Part shown: piece by piece, positions 25,190-33,733 of the stretch
How positions within the stretch are numbered: position 1 is the stretch's first letter
Layout of the letters: each line of letters begins with the position of its first letter
Assembly (NCBI RefSeq): GCF_031884435.1
Contig: NZ_CP134779.1
Span: 1-64,000 of the forward strand
Source: Bosea sp. 685
GTDB lineage: Bacteria > Pseudomonadota > Alphaproteobacteria > Rhizobiales > Beijerinckiaceae
Direction: 5' to 3'
Length of the DNA stretch: 64,000 nt
Notes under the pieces: model-generated
The model's input: the letters and a program-made list of their open reading frames with translations, nothing else
Told to the model about the DNA's origin: nothing
The model's database searches: none
Made by a program: the position numbers and the translations under genes

Positions 25190-26415
25190 TGCTGGGGGGC
25201 CTCTATCGGATTTGCGCTAGCCTGAATCGACGGGGCTGGGGCGAGAACTCTGCCTTCAGTATCGAATGCGTGCATGGCGCCGTCCTTCAATCGTGCTTGC
25301 TGTTCCGCATCGAGCGGCCCGCAGGTGAACATGAAATAGTCGTATGGCGCGCGCTGGTCGTTGCCCCTGACGAACTGGCAATGCATCCGATACCAGTTCC
25401 GGCGGATGCGGGGGTAGCGCGCCGGGTCGAGCATGCGCCTGATGCTGACGCTGCGGATGAGCGGCGAGTCCGTCTTGGCGAGGCCCATCAGTGTAAGCGG
25501 ATCGCTGCGATAGAAGTTCATCACGTCCGAACGCGCCTGGTAGTCGGCCCAGAACAGTGCGGGGACGGCGCTCAAGCGCGCAACGGCGGCGCGCAGCCGG
25601 CTTGCTCCGCGATGCAGCCCGATCTTGAGCACCGAGGAGCCGGCGGAGAGAAACGCGATGCGAGGGCCACCATCCTGCCGCGCCAACCCGGCGGTGATCG
25701 CGCGATCGATCAGATCGATGGCAAGCACGGCTCCGAGGCTGTGCCCGATGATGAGGATTTCATCGACCGTATCATCTTGCGCCGCCTGGACGATGTCGGC
25801 GGCCACGCGCTGCAAGCGATCGTCGAGAACAGCATCGCCATGGCGGATGTAGCGGCGCGAGAAAATCCAATCGTCAAGGAGCAGTCCGAGATAGAGCCAG
25901 CGCTGCGCTGCATGAAACAGAAGCAGGAAAACGCCAATGCCGGCTCCGATTCCGATCAGGCCGGAGCCGGTCGAGCGCATCAGCGCCAGCCCTCCGGCCA
26001 AAGCGAGCAAGGTCACGACCGCCAGGATCAGGAAGGGATAGAGAAAGAACATCGCATAGCGCCAGCTCGTGCGCAGATATCCCCAGAACGCTCCAGCCAG
26101 GATGAAGTCGAAAAACGACAACAGCCCGCCGGGAAGGCGCCGCCACATCGGAGCGGCGCCCGTCGTCGCGATCACATCGTCCCAGCGGACCATGCGGAAT
26201 GTCGTCTCGCTTTGCCAATTGGCGCCGCTCGTCTGCACCTGCCAGGTCGCCAGATCCTCGCCGATGGCGGGTTCGGACGCCGTGGCGGACGCCGCCCAGA
26301 CCCGCTCGAAGCGCCGCAGCTCCCTGACGAACCGGCCATGCACAACCTCCGGGCGGGCATGGTCATACCCTCCAATATGATAGACTCGGCGCTTGAAGAC
26401 CTTCGCCTCCGTCAT
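25186..26415 (-). CDS. Membrane-anchored alpha/beta-hydrolase-like protein of unknown function
   Basis: A 409-aa protein started at the ATG at 26415 (MTEAKVFKRRVYHIGGY); an ATG at 26436 would add seven residues. Two or three hydrophobic segments lie at about residues 95-175 (FFLYPFLILAVVTLLALAGG and GIGAGIGVFLLLFH). They are followed by IIGHSLGAVLAIDLID, a lipase-type nucleophile elbow with the catalytic Ser. The N-terminal YHIGGYDH resembles that of other uncharacterised hydrolases with the same layout. It is translationally coupled to the methyltransferase-like gene. Substrate and cellular role are unknown. Confidence 0.75.
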   Translation of the reverse strand: MTEAKVFKRRVYHIGGYDHARPEVVHGRFVRELRRFERVWAASATASEPAIGEDLATWQVQTSGANWQSETTFRMVRWDDVIATTGAAPMWRRLPGGLLSFFDFILAGAFWGYLRTSWRYAMFFLYPFLILAVVTLLALAGGLALMRSTGSGLIGIGAGIGVFLLLFHAAQRWLYLGLLLDDWIFSRRYIRHGDAVLDDRLQRVAADIVQAAQDDTVDEILIIGHSLGAVLAIDLIDRAITAGLARQDGGPRIAFLSAGSSVLKIGLHRGASRLRAAVARLSAVPALFWADYQARSDVMNFYRSDPLTLMGLAKTDSPLIRSVSIRRMLDPARYPRIRRNWYRMHCQFVRGNDQRAPYDYFMFTCGPLDAEQQARLKDGAMHAFDTEGRVLAPAPSIQASANPIEAPQQ

Positions 26416-26613
26416 CCCCGGCTGTCCCGTCGCCAATGCGTTTCCCGTCCCGGCTTTTTGTTACTGGATAGCCTGTGCTTGCACCAGCAAGCCCCCGTCA
26501 AGCGGGTAAGCGCATGTGGACGGTCCAGGCGAGGTGATCTGGGAACGCAGTTCTGGTCGCGAGGAGGCGTGAAAGCAGCGCGCTGACGGGCGGGTTTCGG
26601 GGGCAGGAAGCGA

Positions 26614-27369
26614 TTATCCTCGGCTTCCCCGATAGCCGAGCCCCCGCGATATGTCGTCGGCGGCTTCGACAACCTGTTCGGCAGCCAAAGCAATCATTTC
26701 CGAGGTCAGGCGGGTCGACGGCCCCGAGATTCCAACGGCGGCCTCGACCACGCCATCGGCGCGCCTGATCGGCGCGGCCAGCCCATAGACGGCGCCACGC
26801 CATTCCCCGAGATTGATGGCATAGCCCTGCGAACGGATCGTCGACAGTTCGTGCTGGAGAGCCTCGAGGCTGTTGACGGTCTTCGGCGTGAAGATGGCGA
26901 GATTCCGCCCGATCCCTTCGATGATATGCGCGGGTTGAAACGCCAGAATCGCCTTCCCGATCGCAACCGCATGGGCAGGGGCCTTGCCGCCGATCTCCGA
27001 ACTGGCGTGGAGAAGCTCGGGGCTATCGATCTTGTCGATATAGATCACGTCCGCTCCGGTCAGGACGGAGAGATGCACGGTTTCGCGGGTCCGCAGGGCG
27101 AGCTCCGAGAGGTGGCGCTGCGCCTCCCGCTTGAGGTCGAGCCGGGACAGCAGGCCGACCCCCAAACCCCATAATTTCAAGGACAGCCCATAGCGCCCGG
27201 TGGCCGGCTCACGCGCGAGATATCCGGCAAATTCGAAGGCTTCGAGCGCGCTTTGAACGTTGCTCTCGTTCAATTCCGTCTGCATCGCCAAATCTTCGAC
27301 GCTCCTCGGCTGAGCGCTCTTGGCCAAGGCTTCAAGAATCATCAGGCCTTTTTGAAGTGTCGTGTCCAT
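26614..27369 (-). CDS. IclR-family transcriptional regulator
   Basis: A 251-aa regulator. The N-terminal winged helix-turn-helix is TTLQKGLMILEALAKSAQPRSVEDLAMQTELNESNVQSALEAFEFAGYL, and the effector domain has ETVHLSVLTGADVIYIDKIDS and the C-terminal block AAVGISGPSTRLTSEMI. These match the IclR family, which often represses catabolic or glyoxylate-bypass genes. No obvious target operon adjoins it; the nearest are the lipase-like/methyltransferase pair on one side and flagellar genes on the other. Confidence 0.92.
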   Translation of the reverse strand: MDTTLQKGLMILEALAKSAQPRSVEDLAMQTELNESNVQSALEAFEFAGYLAREPATGRYGLSLKLWGLGVGLLSRLDLKREAQRHLSELALRTRETVHLSVLTGADVIYIDKIDSPELLHASSEIGGKAPAHAVAIGKAILAFQPAHIIEGIGRNLAIFTPKTVNSLEALQHELSTIRSQGYAINLGEWRGAVYGLAAPIRRADGVVEAAVGISGPSTRLTSEMIALAAEQVVEAADDISRGLGYRGSRG

Positions 27370-27629
27370 CGGTCGGGTTACGAACTCTCAAAATGCCACG
27401 GCATTCCAAATCTGGGGACGCAATCTCCGTACTCGGGCTTGGGTGAATTCTCGCTTGGAACTTACGGCGGCAACACTGTGAAACCTGCCCGAAGCGAGAG
27501 TGAAGAGCAAGTGGGAGCCCCGGGGTTGCCGGCCCGCTGGCGGCTCCAGGCGTTGCGTCGTTCAGAATGCCTGGAGCGCTCGGGCGGCGGCTTAAGAAGC
27601 CTGGCCTCGGCACGGTATCGGCCCTTCGT

Positions 27630-28541
27630 TCACTTCAGATAATCGAGCAGGTTGAGCGACTGGATCTTGGCCAATGCGGCATAGGATGCCTGCAGCTGGG
27701 TCTCGTAAGACGAGAGCTGGGCGGCGACCGCGGTGATGTCGACATCCCTTACGTTGCTGATCAGCCCGGAGGTGAAGTCCTGGTAATCGGTCTGCGTCGC
27801 CGAAGCGCGTTCGAGCGTCGCGGCATTGACCGAGAGCCGCCCTTGTACGGCCGCGACCGCATCGACGGCGGAGACGACGAGGTCGGATATGGCCTGCAAG
27901 GTGTCCGAATCCGGCGTGGTTGCGGCATTCGCCACGGCGCTGAGGGCACGCAGCGCCTGCTCGAAGGCGGTATTATCGCCGGTCACGCCATAGTTCACCG
28001 TGCGTTCGGAGGAGACCCGCACGGAGGTCGTCGTCGCGTTGCCCTGATAATAGGACGTATCGGCGGTATCGACGTCGGTGGCGGCGTAAGTGGTGAGATC
28101 GACCGCCGGTTGCGTGGTGTCGCTGCCGGCGAACAGATAGCGGCCTTCGAACTGCGTATTGAGCAGCGAGGCGAACTCCGTGAGATAGCTCTGCGCCGTG
28201 CTGATCAAGGAGGTGTCCGAGGCATCGGTCGCGCTGGAGCTGATGGCGCCGGACAGGCTCGCCCTGAAGCTCGACAGCATGTCGGTCATCGAATTGAGTG
28301 CGTCGTACATGACATCGACGCGGTTGCCCGCTTCGTCAGCGGCACTGGCATAGGCCTTGGAGCGGGCGAGCGAGACCTCGAGGCTGACGAGAGTCTTCGC
28401 CGAGCCGCCGAGCCCGCCATAGTCCGCCGACACGGAGCCCGAGGCTTCCTGCACCTGGACCTCGCCCATCTTCGCCTGGGTGCGCAGCGAGGCGGCAAGC
28501 ATCCTGTCGTTCAAGGCGAAGGTCGCGATGCGCGTGACCAT
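27630..28541 (-). CDS. flgL: Flagellar hook-filament junction protein FlgL (HAP3)
   Basis: A 303-aa flagellin-fold protein. It has an N-terminal helix with SLEVSLARSKAYASAADEAGNRVDVMYDALNSM, a Ser/Thr/Ala-rich middle, and a C-terminal helix ending ALAKIQSLNLLDYLK, which together match FlgL. It follows flgK by 23 nt on the same strand, the usual flgKL order. It would form the ring between hook and filament together with FlgK. It contains no cysteine. It is the last gene of the late flagellar cluster. Confidence 0.88.
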   Translation of the reverse strand: MVTRIATFALNDRMLAASLRTQAKMGEVQVQEASGSVSADYGGLGGSAKTLVSLEVSLARSKAYASAADEAGNRVDVMYDALNSMTDMLSSFRASLSGAISSSATDASDTSLISTAQSYLTEFASLLNTQFEGRYLFAGSDTTQPAVDLTTYAATDVDTADTSYYQGNATTTSVRVSSERTVNYGVTGDNTAFEQALRALSAVANAATTPDSDTLQAISDLVVSAVDAVAAVQGRLSVNAATLERASATQTDYQDFTSGLISNVRDVDITAVAAQLSSYETQLQASYAALAKIQSLNLLDYLK

Positions 28542-28564
28542 TGTCCCTAGCTCCGCTTGGCTTG

Positions 28565-30307
28565 TCAGCTCGACTGCACGGCCTGGAGCAGCGTGTCGAA
28601 CATGTTGTTGAGGGCCTCGAGGAGCTGGCCCGCCATCGCGTATTGCTGCTGGAGTTCCGACAACCGCGCGGTTTCCTCGTCCAGGTTCACGCCCGATTGC
28701 GAGGACAGCGAATCCGCGAGCGACTGGCGGGCGGAGGTGCCATTGTCGAGGGCGGTCGAGGCGCTCGAGGCGGTTGTGGCGATGGTCGAGACGATGCTGG
28801 TCGCATAATCGGCGAAGGATGTCGTGCTCGCCTTGAGCTTGCCGGCGGCGGCAAAGCTGTGATTGCCGCTCAAGGCGTCGTTCATCGCCTCAGTGACGCT
28901 GCTCTCGCCGACGCTGACGACGCTGGCCCCGACCGTCAGCGTGGCAGCCGTCGACAAGGCCGAGGTGGCGAGCAGGCCGGGCGTCGCGAGCAGGTCGGAG
29001 CGCACCGAGATCGTCGCTGCGCTGCTGCCAGTCAGCAGGTCGTTCAGGCCGAAATAGTCGGAAAGGCCCTGGTCGTCGCTGCCGATGGCGCTGTCGATGT
29101 CCACCACCGCGACGCCCGTATCCGAAGCATCGGCCGTGACGACGAGCTTGCCGGCGCTGTTGACCGAGGCCGAGAGGCCGTCGATCGCGTCGATCGCCGA
29201 GGCGAGATCGCCGACGGTCGTGTAGGCGGAGAGGTCGAGGTCCTGATAGCTGACGAGCGCACCATCCGCGTCGGTGACGGCGAAACGGACGGTGCCGCTG
29301 CCGGACAAGGCGTCGCTGGCGGAAACCGTGGTGGTGCCGGTCAGCGTCGTGGGCGGCGGCGATGAGCTGCCGGCATTGTGGATGCTGTTGAGCGTCTCGA
29401 TCAGCCCTGTCGCCAGCGCGTCGAGTTCGGCCTGGGCCGCCGGGAGCTCCGTATCGCGCTGCGCGATCAGCGCCCCGACCGTGCCCGAGCTGATCTCGGC
29501 GGTGATGCCCCGGCCGTCGACGGTGATGCCGTCGAACACCGTCGCGCTGGTGACGGCCGCGGCGCTGGAATAGGAGAGTTCGTGGACATTGCTGTCGAGC
29601 AGGGTCGTGCCGGTGGATGTGGAAATCCGCATCTGGTTGTCGGACGTCACATAATATTTGACGTCCATCTGCCCGGAGAGGGTCTGCAGCGCCGTATTGC
29701 GCTGGTCCTCCAGATCGCCCGTGGCATCGCCCCGCGCCTGGGCTGCCGCGATCTGGCTGTTCAGGGTTGCGATGCTGTTCAGGGATGCGTTGATGCTGTC
29801 GACGGAGTCCTCGATCCCGTCATCGGCATCGGCGCGCAGGCCCTGGATGCCGGCGGAGGTCTCGCGCAGCTGGCTCGCGAGCGTATCGAGCGCATCGACG
29901 ACCTGCGCCTGCAGCGTCTGGCTCTCCGGCGTACCGGCGAGCGAGGACAGCGCCGTTTCGAGATTGGCGATGCTGTTGGCGAGCGAGGTCCCGCCGCTGT
30001 CGCTGCCGGTTGTCGAGCCGAGCAGGTTCTGCAGCTTGCTCGCAAAGCTGTCGGTCGAGGTCGCGGCGCCCAGCGTGCTCGTCGCGGCCACGAGATCCTT
30101 CAGCAGGTACTTGTCGACATTGCTCCTGATGGCTGTGACCGAGACCCCGGATCCGACGGTGCCCGTGGAGGCGGAGGTCTGGACCGCGACCTTGCGCGAA
30201 TAGCCCTCCGTGTCGGCATTGGCGACATTCGAGGAGGTCAGCGCCATCTGCAGCTGCGTGGTCGCCAGCGAGCTATAGGCGATGCTGCGGATGGCTGTGA
30301 ACGACAT
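28565..30307 (-). CDS. flgK: Flagellar hook-associated protein FlgK (HAP1)
   Basis: A 580-aa axial protein. The N-terminal rod/hook motif is QLQMALTSSNVANADTEGYSRK, the mid-region carries DLEDQRNTALQTLSGQMDV, a characteristic FlgK block, and the C terminus VNLDEETARLSELQQQYAMAGQLLEALNNMFDTLLQAV forms the coiled end helix. The central part (about 310-470) is Ser/Thr/Asp-rich and variable. It is secreted by the flagellar export apparatus and sits at the hook tip. The upstream FlgN-like gene is its probable chaperone. Confidence 0.92.
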   Translation of the reverse strand: MSFTAIRSIAYSSLATTQLQMALTSSNVANADTEGYSRKVAVQTSASTGTVGSGVSVTAIRSNVDKYLLKDLVAATSTLGAATSTDSFASKLQNLLGSTTGSDSGGTSLANSIANLETALSSLAGTPESQTLQAQVVDALDTLASQLRETSAGIQGLRADADDGIEDSVDSINASLNSIATLNSQIAAAQARGDATGDLEDQRNTALQTLSGQMDVKYYVTSDNQMRISTSTGTTLLDSNVHELSYSSAAAVTSATVFDGITVDGRGITAEISSGTVGALIAQRDTELPAAQAELDALATGLIETLNSIHNAGSSSPPPTTLTGTTTVSASDALSGSGTVRFAVTDADGALVSYQDLDLSAYTTVGDLASAIDAIDGLSASVNSAGKLVVTADASDTGVAVVDIDSAIGSDDQGLSDYFGLNDLLTGSSAATISVRSDLLATPGLLATSALSTAATLTVGASVVSVGESSVTEAMNDALSGNHSFAAAGKLKASTTSFADYATSIVSTIATTASSASTALDNGTSARQSLADSLSSQSGVNLDEETARLSELQQQYAMAGQLLEALNNMFDTLLQAVQSS

Positions 30308-30317
30308 GGCTTACCCT

Positions 30318-30809
30318 CTAGAGATAGCGGCCCGAGCCTGCCGGAGACGGCGCGCGCGCGGCCGCCAGGCGGGCATTCGCGCCATACTGGTTCGGCGCCG
30401 GGGCTGCCTGCTCGCGGATCGCGCGCATGATCGCATCGACGCGACGTCGCGTTGCCGCGATCGACGAGCGCAAACTGTCGACATTGTCGTTCATGTGCTT
30501 GCGCAGGGTCTTGCTGCTTTCGACCAGGCGCCTGTGCACGGCTGCGTCGGCGTCATGGAAGTCGATATCCCGGCGGCGAACGCCGGCGACCCAATGGGTG
30601 AATTTTTCCGCCAGCTCGCGCTTGCGCTGAACGAGATGGGAGGTGGATGCCGGCGCGCCGGTGGCGAGATGGCGATTTTCCTCGTCGATGACGAGGATCA
30701 GCTCTTCGACGAGCGCAATCACGGCAGCGGCGGCGGCATTCGCCGATTGGCGCGGGTTGCCGGGCGCGGGTGCGTCAGCCATGGATCGGTTATCCTTCGG
30801 TTCGGTCAT
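30318..30809 (-). CDS. FlgN-like flagellar export chaperone (probable)
   Basis: A 163-aa helical protein placed just before flgK. The core ALVEELILVIDEENRHLATG...QRKRELAEKF fits the FlgN pattern of a helix with Glu-Asn followed by a K-containing helix. The C terminus (about residues 135-163) is Ala/Pro/Arg-rich. Its ATG overlaps the stop codon of the 105-aa gene by 4 nt, which supports the start at 30809. FlgN proteins hold FlgK and FlgL for export. Assignment rests on position and helix pattern and is moderate. Confidence 0.65.
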   Translation of the reverse strand: MTEPKDNRSMADAPAPGNPRQSANAAAAAVIALVEELILVIDEENRHLATGAPASTSHLVQRKRELAEKFTHWVAGVRRRDIDFHDADAAVHRRLVESSKTLRKHMNDNVDSLRSSIAATRRRVDAIMRAIREQAAPAPNQYGANARLAAARAPSPAGSGRYL

Positions 30810-31123
30810 GATCGCTTCTGCGGCGTCATGGAGAGCTCATCGGCGCGCTGATAGGCGGTCATGGCGCGATGCGTATTGAGGCGTTTGTCGAGAGCGATGC
30901 TCATCTCGTCACGGGCGCCGCGTAGCGCTTCCAGGACGAGATCGAGATCGGCGAGCGTGACGAGGACTTCGTTGCGCTGCCGCGGCGGGATGCGCCCGGC
31001 GCTGCGTTGCTTGGCCTCGATATGGCCTTTCGCTTCCTTGTCGATGCGCGCCAGGCGGGCGAGCAGCGGGTCCTCCGCCAGCGGGTCCGGCTGCGCCGCG
31101 CGCGCAACCCGTGCCCGTTTCAT
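30806..31123 (-). CDS. Unknown 105-aa protein embedded between flgE and the flgN-like gene
   Basis: A small, charged, predicted all-helical protein (MKRARVARAAQPDPLAEDPLL...), with NEVLVTLADLDLVLEALRGARDEM in the middle. It overlaps both neighbours by 4-nt ATGA junctions (31120-31123 with flgE, 30806-30809 with the flgN-like gene), so it is firmly part of the operon. Size and charge resemble small export chaperones or FliJ-like proteins, but I see no diagnostic motif. A flagellar export or hook-length role is an inference from position. Confidence 0.6.
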   Translation of the reverse strand: MKRARVARAAQPDPLAEDPLLARLARIDKEAKGHIEAKQRSAGRIPPRQRNEVLVTLADLDLVLEALRGARDEMSIALDKRLNTHRAMTAYQRADELSMTPQKRS

Positions 31124-32382
31124 CGGATCGCACTCAGCAGCGTGTCATACATGCTGCTGACCGTGGACATGATCTGTGCCGCGGACGAATAAGCCTGCTG
31201 GGCCGCCATCATGTTGCTGAATTCCTGGCTCGTGTCGGTGGTGCTGGTCTCCAGCATCCCGCCCGAGATCGTGCCGGCTCCGGCGGTTCCCGCGATATGC
31301 ATCGAACTGGCGCCCGAGACGGAGTTCGCGGCATAGACGCCGCTGCTCATCGAGGTCAGGCCGTTGGCATTGCTGAAGGTCGCCACCGCCACCTTGTAGA
31401 TCGCGCGGCGCTGATCATTGTCGTAATTGGCGTAGACGGTGCCGTCGTCGCCGATCTCGATGCCGGTCAGCGTGCCATAGCTGATGCCGTCCTGGTCATA
31501 TTCGAGGGAGACGCTGAGCGTGTCGTCCCCGGACGAGAGCTGGCTGAGGCCGCTCGAGCTGTTGGCGGTGCCCATGTCGAGCGCGATCGTGCTGGCGGCG
31601 GCGCCGGTCGTCCAGCCGGTGAAGGAGAGCGTCGGCGGGCTGGGCGTGGTGCTGGCCAGCGTGCCGTCGCTGTTGAAGCTGATGCCGATCGTGTTGCTGG
31701 CCGCGGAGGTTGCGAGCGTGGCGCTGCCGCTCGAATCCGTCACATCAGAGAAAGCGGCGGACCACGTGTTTTCGGCCGTCTTCGTCCAGGTGACTGTCGT
31801 CTTCGCCGCCGTTCCCAGCGAATCGAAGATCTCGACATCGCTCTCGAAGCTGTCGCCGATTGCGGCATCCGCCGGCAGATTGGCTTGCAGCGAGAGGCTG
31901 GTCGTTGCCGCGGCGATGCTCGAGACCGAGGTGGTGTCGATGGTTTTCAGCGCGCTGGAACTGGTGGAGCCGGTGACATTGCCGTCGGCGTCGGTCGGCC
32001 AGCCCTGCAGGTAATAGCCGTTGCTTGCAAGGTAGCCGTTCTTGTCGATCGTGAACTCGCCATTGCGCGTATAGTAGATGTCGCCATTGGTCGCGCTCGA
32101 ACCGACGACGAAGAAGCCGTTGCCTTCAATCGCCATGTTGGTGGCTGTCGCCGAAGCGGTCAGCGAGCCCTGGGCGGCGATGTTGGACACGCCCGAGGCG
32201 GCGACTCCGCCGGCGGAATAAGCGGATGACGAGGAATCCGCGATCAGGCTTTCGAAACTCGCGGTCGTCGTCTTGTAGCCATATGTGCTGGAATTGGCGA
32301 GGTTTTGGCTGACCATGGCCAGGGCCGCGCTTTGCGCCGACAGGGCCGAGACAGCCGAATTCAATGCGCCGGTGAGACTCAT
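31120..32382 (-). CDS. flgE: Flagellar hook protein FlgE
   Basis: A 420-aa axial protein. The N terminus SLTGALNSAVSALSAQSAALAMVSQNLANSSTYGYKTTTASF is the conserved rod/hook motif, MAIEGNGFFVVG (about residues 92-103) is the second FlgE hallmark, and the C terminus QEFSNMMAAQQAYSSAAQIMSTVSSMYDTLLSAI closes the D0 domain. The middle is Ser/Thr/Asp-rich and variable. It forms the hook that joins the basal body to the filament. It is 35 nt downstream of the short flgD gene. Confidence 0.93.
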   Translation of the reverse strand: MSLTGALNSAVSALSAQSAALAMVSQNLANSSTYGYKTTTASFESLIADSSSSAYSAGGVAASGVSNIAAQGSLTASATATNMAIEGNGFFVVGSSATNGDIYYTRNGEFTIDKNGYLASNGYYLQGWPTDADGNVTGSTSSSALKTIDTTSVSSIAAATTSLSLQANLPADAAIGDSFESDVEIFDSLGTAAKTTVTWTKTAENTWSAAFSDVTDSSGSATLATSAASNTIGISFNSDGTLASTTPSPPTLSFTGWTTGAAASTIALDMGTANSSSGLSQLSSGDDTLSVSLEYDQDGISYGTLTGIEIGDDGTVYANYDNDQRRAIYKVAVATFSNANGLTSMSSGVYAANSVSGASSMHIAGTAGAGTISGGMLETSTTDTSQEFSNMMAAQQAYSSAAQIMSTVSSMYDTLLSAIR

Positions 32383-32417
32383 GGCGGTTACTCAACTCTA
32401 TTTCAGGTTGGATAGAA

Positions 32418-32738
32418 TCAGGCCGAGATGTTGAGCTGAGACGCGATCGTATTGACGCTCGAATAGAGATCGGAAACTGTAGACGACAAGGTTGTCATCG
32501 ATTCCGATAGCGAAGACAGCGTGTCGTTCATCGCGACTTGCTGGCTGTAGCTGGCGTAGGACATCATTTGCGAGTTCATATCGCTGGCGCTTGTCGGATT
32601 CGACGGATCCTGGTTCTGCAGCTGACTGACGATCAACTGCATGAAATCCGTTTCCGTGAGCGCGGAAGACGATGAGGATGAACTCGTCGACGTGGTCGAC
32701 GCTGTTGATGCAGCCGACGAAACTGAGCTGACGCTCAT
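32418..32738 (-). CDS. flgD: Very short hook-capping protein FlgD (N-terminal domain only)
   Basis: A 106-aa protein. After a Ser/Thr-rich leader, LTETDFMQLIVSQLQNQDPSNPTSASDMNSQMMSYAS (about residues 27-63) is the FlgD N-terminal region. The C-terminal Ig-like/tudor part present in the 231-aa E. coli FlgD is absent. A strong ribosome binding site (GGAGG) precedes the ATG, so the gene appears intact. It should act as a scaffold for hook assembly; how such a short form caps the hook is unclear. Confidence 0.85.
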   Translation of the reverse strand: MSVSSVSSAASTASTTSTSSSSSSSALTETDFMQLIVSQLQNQDPSNPTSASDMNSQMMSYASYSQQVAMNDTLSSLSESMTTLSSTVSDLYSSVNTIASQLNISA

Positions 32739-33277
32739 GACAAACCTCCATCGACAGCCCGGACGGGTGCTGTCCGGGAAGCCTGTGTTGCGATCTGGCC
32801 TATGGAAGCGCGGTCTGAGCCGCCTTCAGTATTGATACGGGCGGGGGAGGGTTTTCAGGCGCAGTTTATTGGCGGCATCGCAATTCGCGCGAGCGGCGGT
32901 CGCTTTGATCTCGGTTAATCAAGTATTAACTCTATTTATTAGCTTCTGAGTAAGATTTGGCCGTGCCGGGCGCGGCGAGGAGGCACCGGCTCCCGTGCCG
33001 GCCGATCAGGCGGATGCGCTGGGAGGGGCCGCGGCGGGGCGGGAGCGCTCTTGCTTTCGCGCTTCCGCGGGAAACAAGTTTTTACAAGTAAGTCGCGCCA
33101 GAAAGCCGCGGCGCCGAAACATCCCGCCCATTATTTCGGGGTGCTGTTCATGGCTCGCATCGAGCCGGGCAATGCGCGACAGCGCGTCACGCAGCCATCA
33201 CTCAAGTGAGAACGCTGCGATGGGCAGGGCGCGTACCGCGTGCCGGGCCTTAGATGAAGCCGACTGTCTTGGCGTTG
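32739..33277. other. 539-bp gap between flgD and the 93-aa gene, no recognisable gene
   Basis: It contains the flgD leader with its hairpin, and an AT-richer stretch at 32918-32960 (TAATCAAGTATTAACTC and neighbours) that stands out from the GC-rich background and may hold a promoter for the flgDE operon. Short open frames on either strand lack ribosome binding sites. A minus-strand frame near 33060-33200 has mildly protein-like composition but no start. Confidence 0.4.
32758..32778 (-). promoter_or_regulatory. Hairpin in the 5' leader of flgD
   Basis: A perfect 7-bp stem (CCCGGAC/GTCCGGG) with a 7-nt loop lies 19 nt before the flgD start and just upstream of its ribosome binding site. It could influence translation or mark the end of an upstream transcript. 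Confidence 0.4.
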
Positions 33278-33559
33278 TTAGGAGCGCCGGTTTTGCAGAT
33301 TGGACTGCGGGGCGGATGTCGGCGGCTGCGAAACCGCGCCGACAGCTTCCAGGATGATGCGATCGATCAGGCTCTTGGGTGCCCTGATGGGAGAGGCCGA
33401 CTTGAACGCGGCGCGCAGGTTCCTGGCTTCATCGAGGGCAGCGCGCGCTACCGGAGAGGCAAGAAGCAAAGCCAGCCCCGGTTGCCGCAACCCGGCCGGC
33501 CAGGTCGCCAGATCGTCGCCATGCCGATCAATCGCGTCCTGAAATTCGCCGATTTTCAT
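33278..33559 (-). CDS. 93-aa protein of the ...DRHGDDLATWP... type, candidate anti-sigma factor
   Basis: A small protein beginning MKIGEFQDAIDRHGDDLATWP. Alphaproteobacteria carry many proteins with this opening (Asp, basic or Trp, Gly, Asp-Leu, Trp-Pro), often next to ECF sigma genes and often ending in a membrane helix. Here no membrane helix follows; the C-terminal third is Ser/Pro/Gln-rich. It lies between fliS and flgD on the same strand, in a cluster led by an ECF sigma gene. Control of that sigma factor is an inference. Its ribosome binding site (GAGACC) is weak. Confidence 0.6.
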   Translation of the reverse strand: MKIGEFQDAIDRHGDDLATWPAGLRQPGLALLLASPVARAALDEARNLRAAFKSASPIRAPKSLIDRIILEAVGAVSQPPTSAPQSNLQNRRS

Positions 33560-33733
33560 TGCGGTCTCGTTTCTGAGCGTATCTCCTTTGTTGATAAACT
33601 GTTTCGCAAATCAGGGAAATAGGCAAAAATCGCCGAGCGAATTCACGCCCGGCCCGGCCGGGCAGAGCGGCGAATGGAGCCGGGAAGGCCTGGTGCGTCG
33701 TTGGGCGGCCGCCCGGCCCGGCGCCTTCGAGGT

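Noticed and set aside
33060..33215. A minus-strand frame with mildly protein-like composition in the flgD gap
   Set aside because: It follows a stop codon directly, lacks a plausible start or ribosome binding site and cannot be linked to a family.
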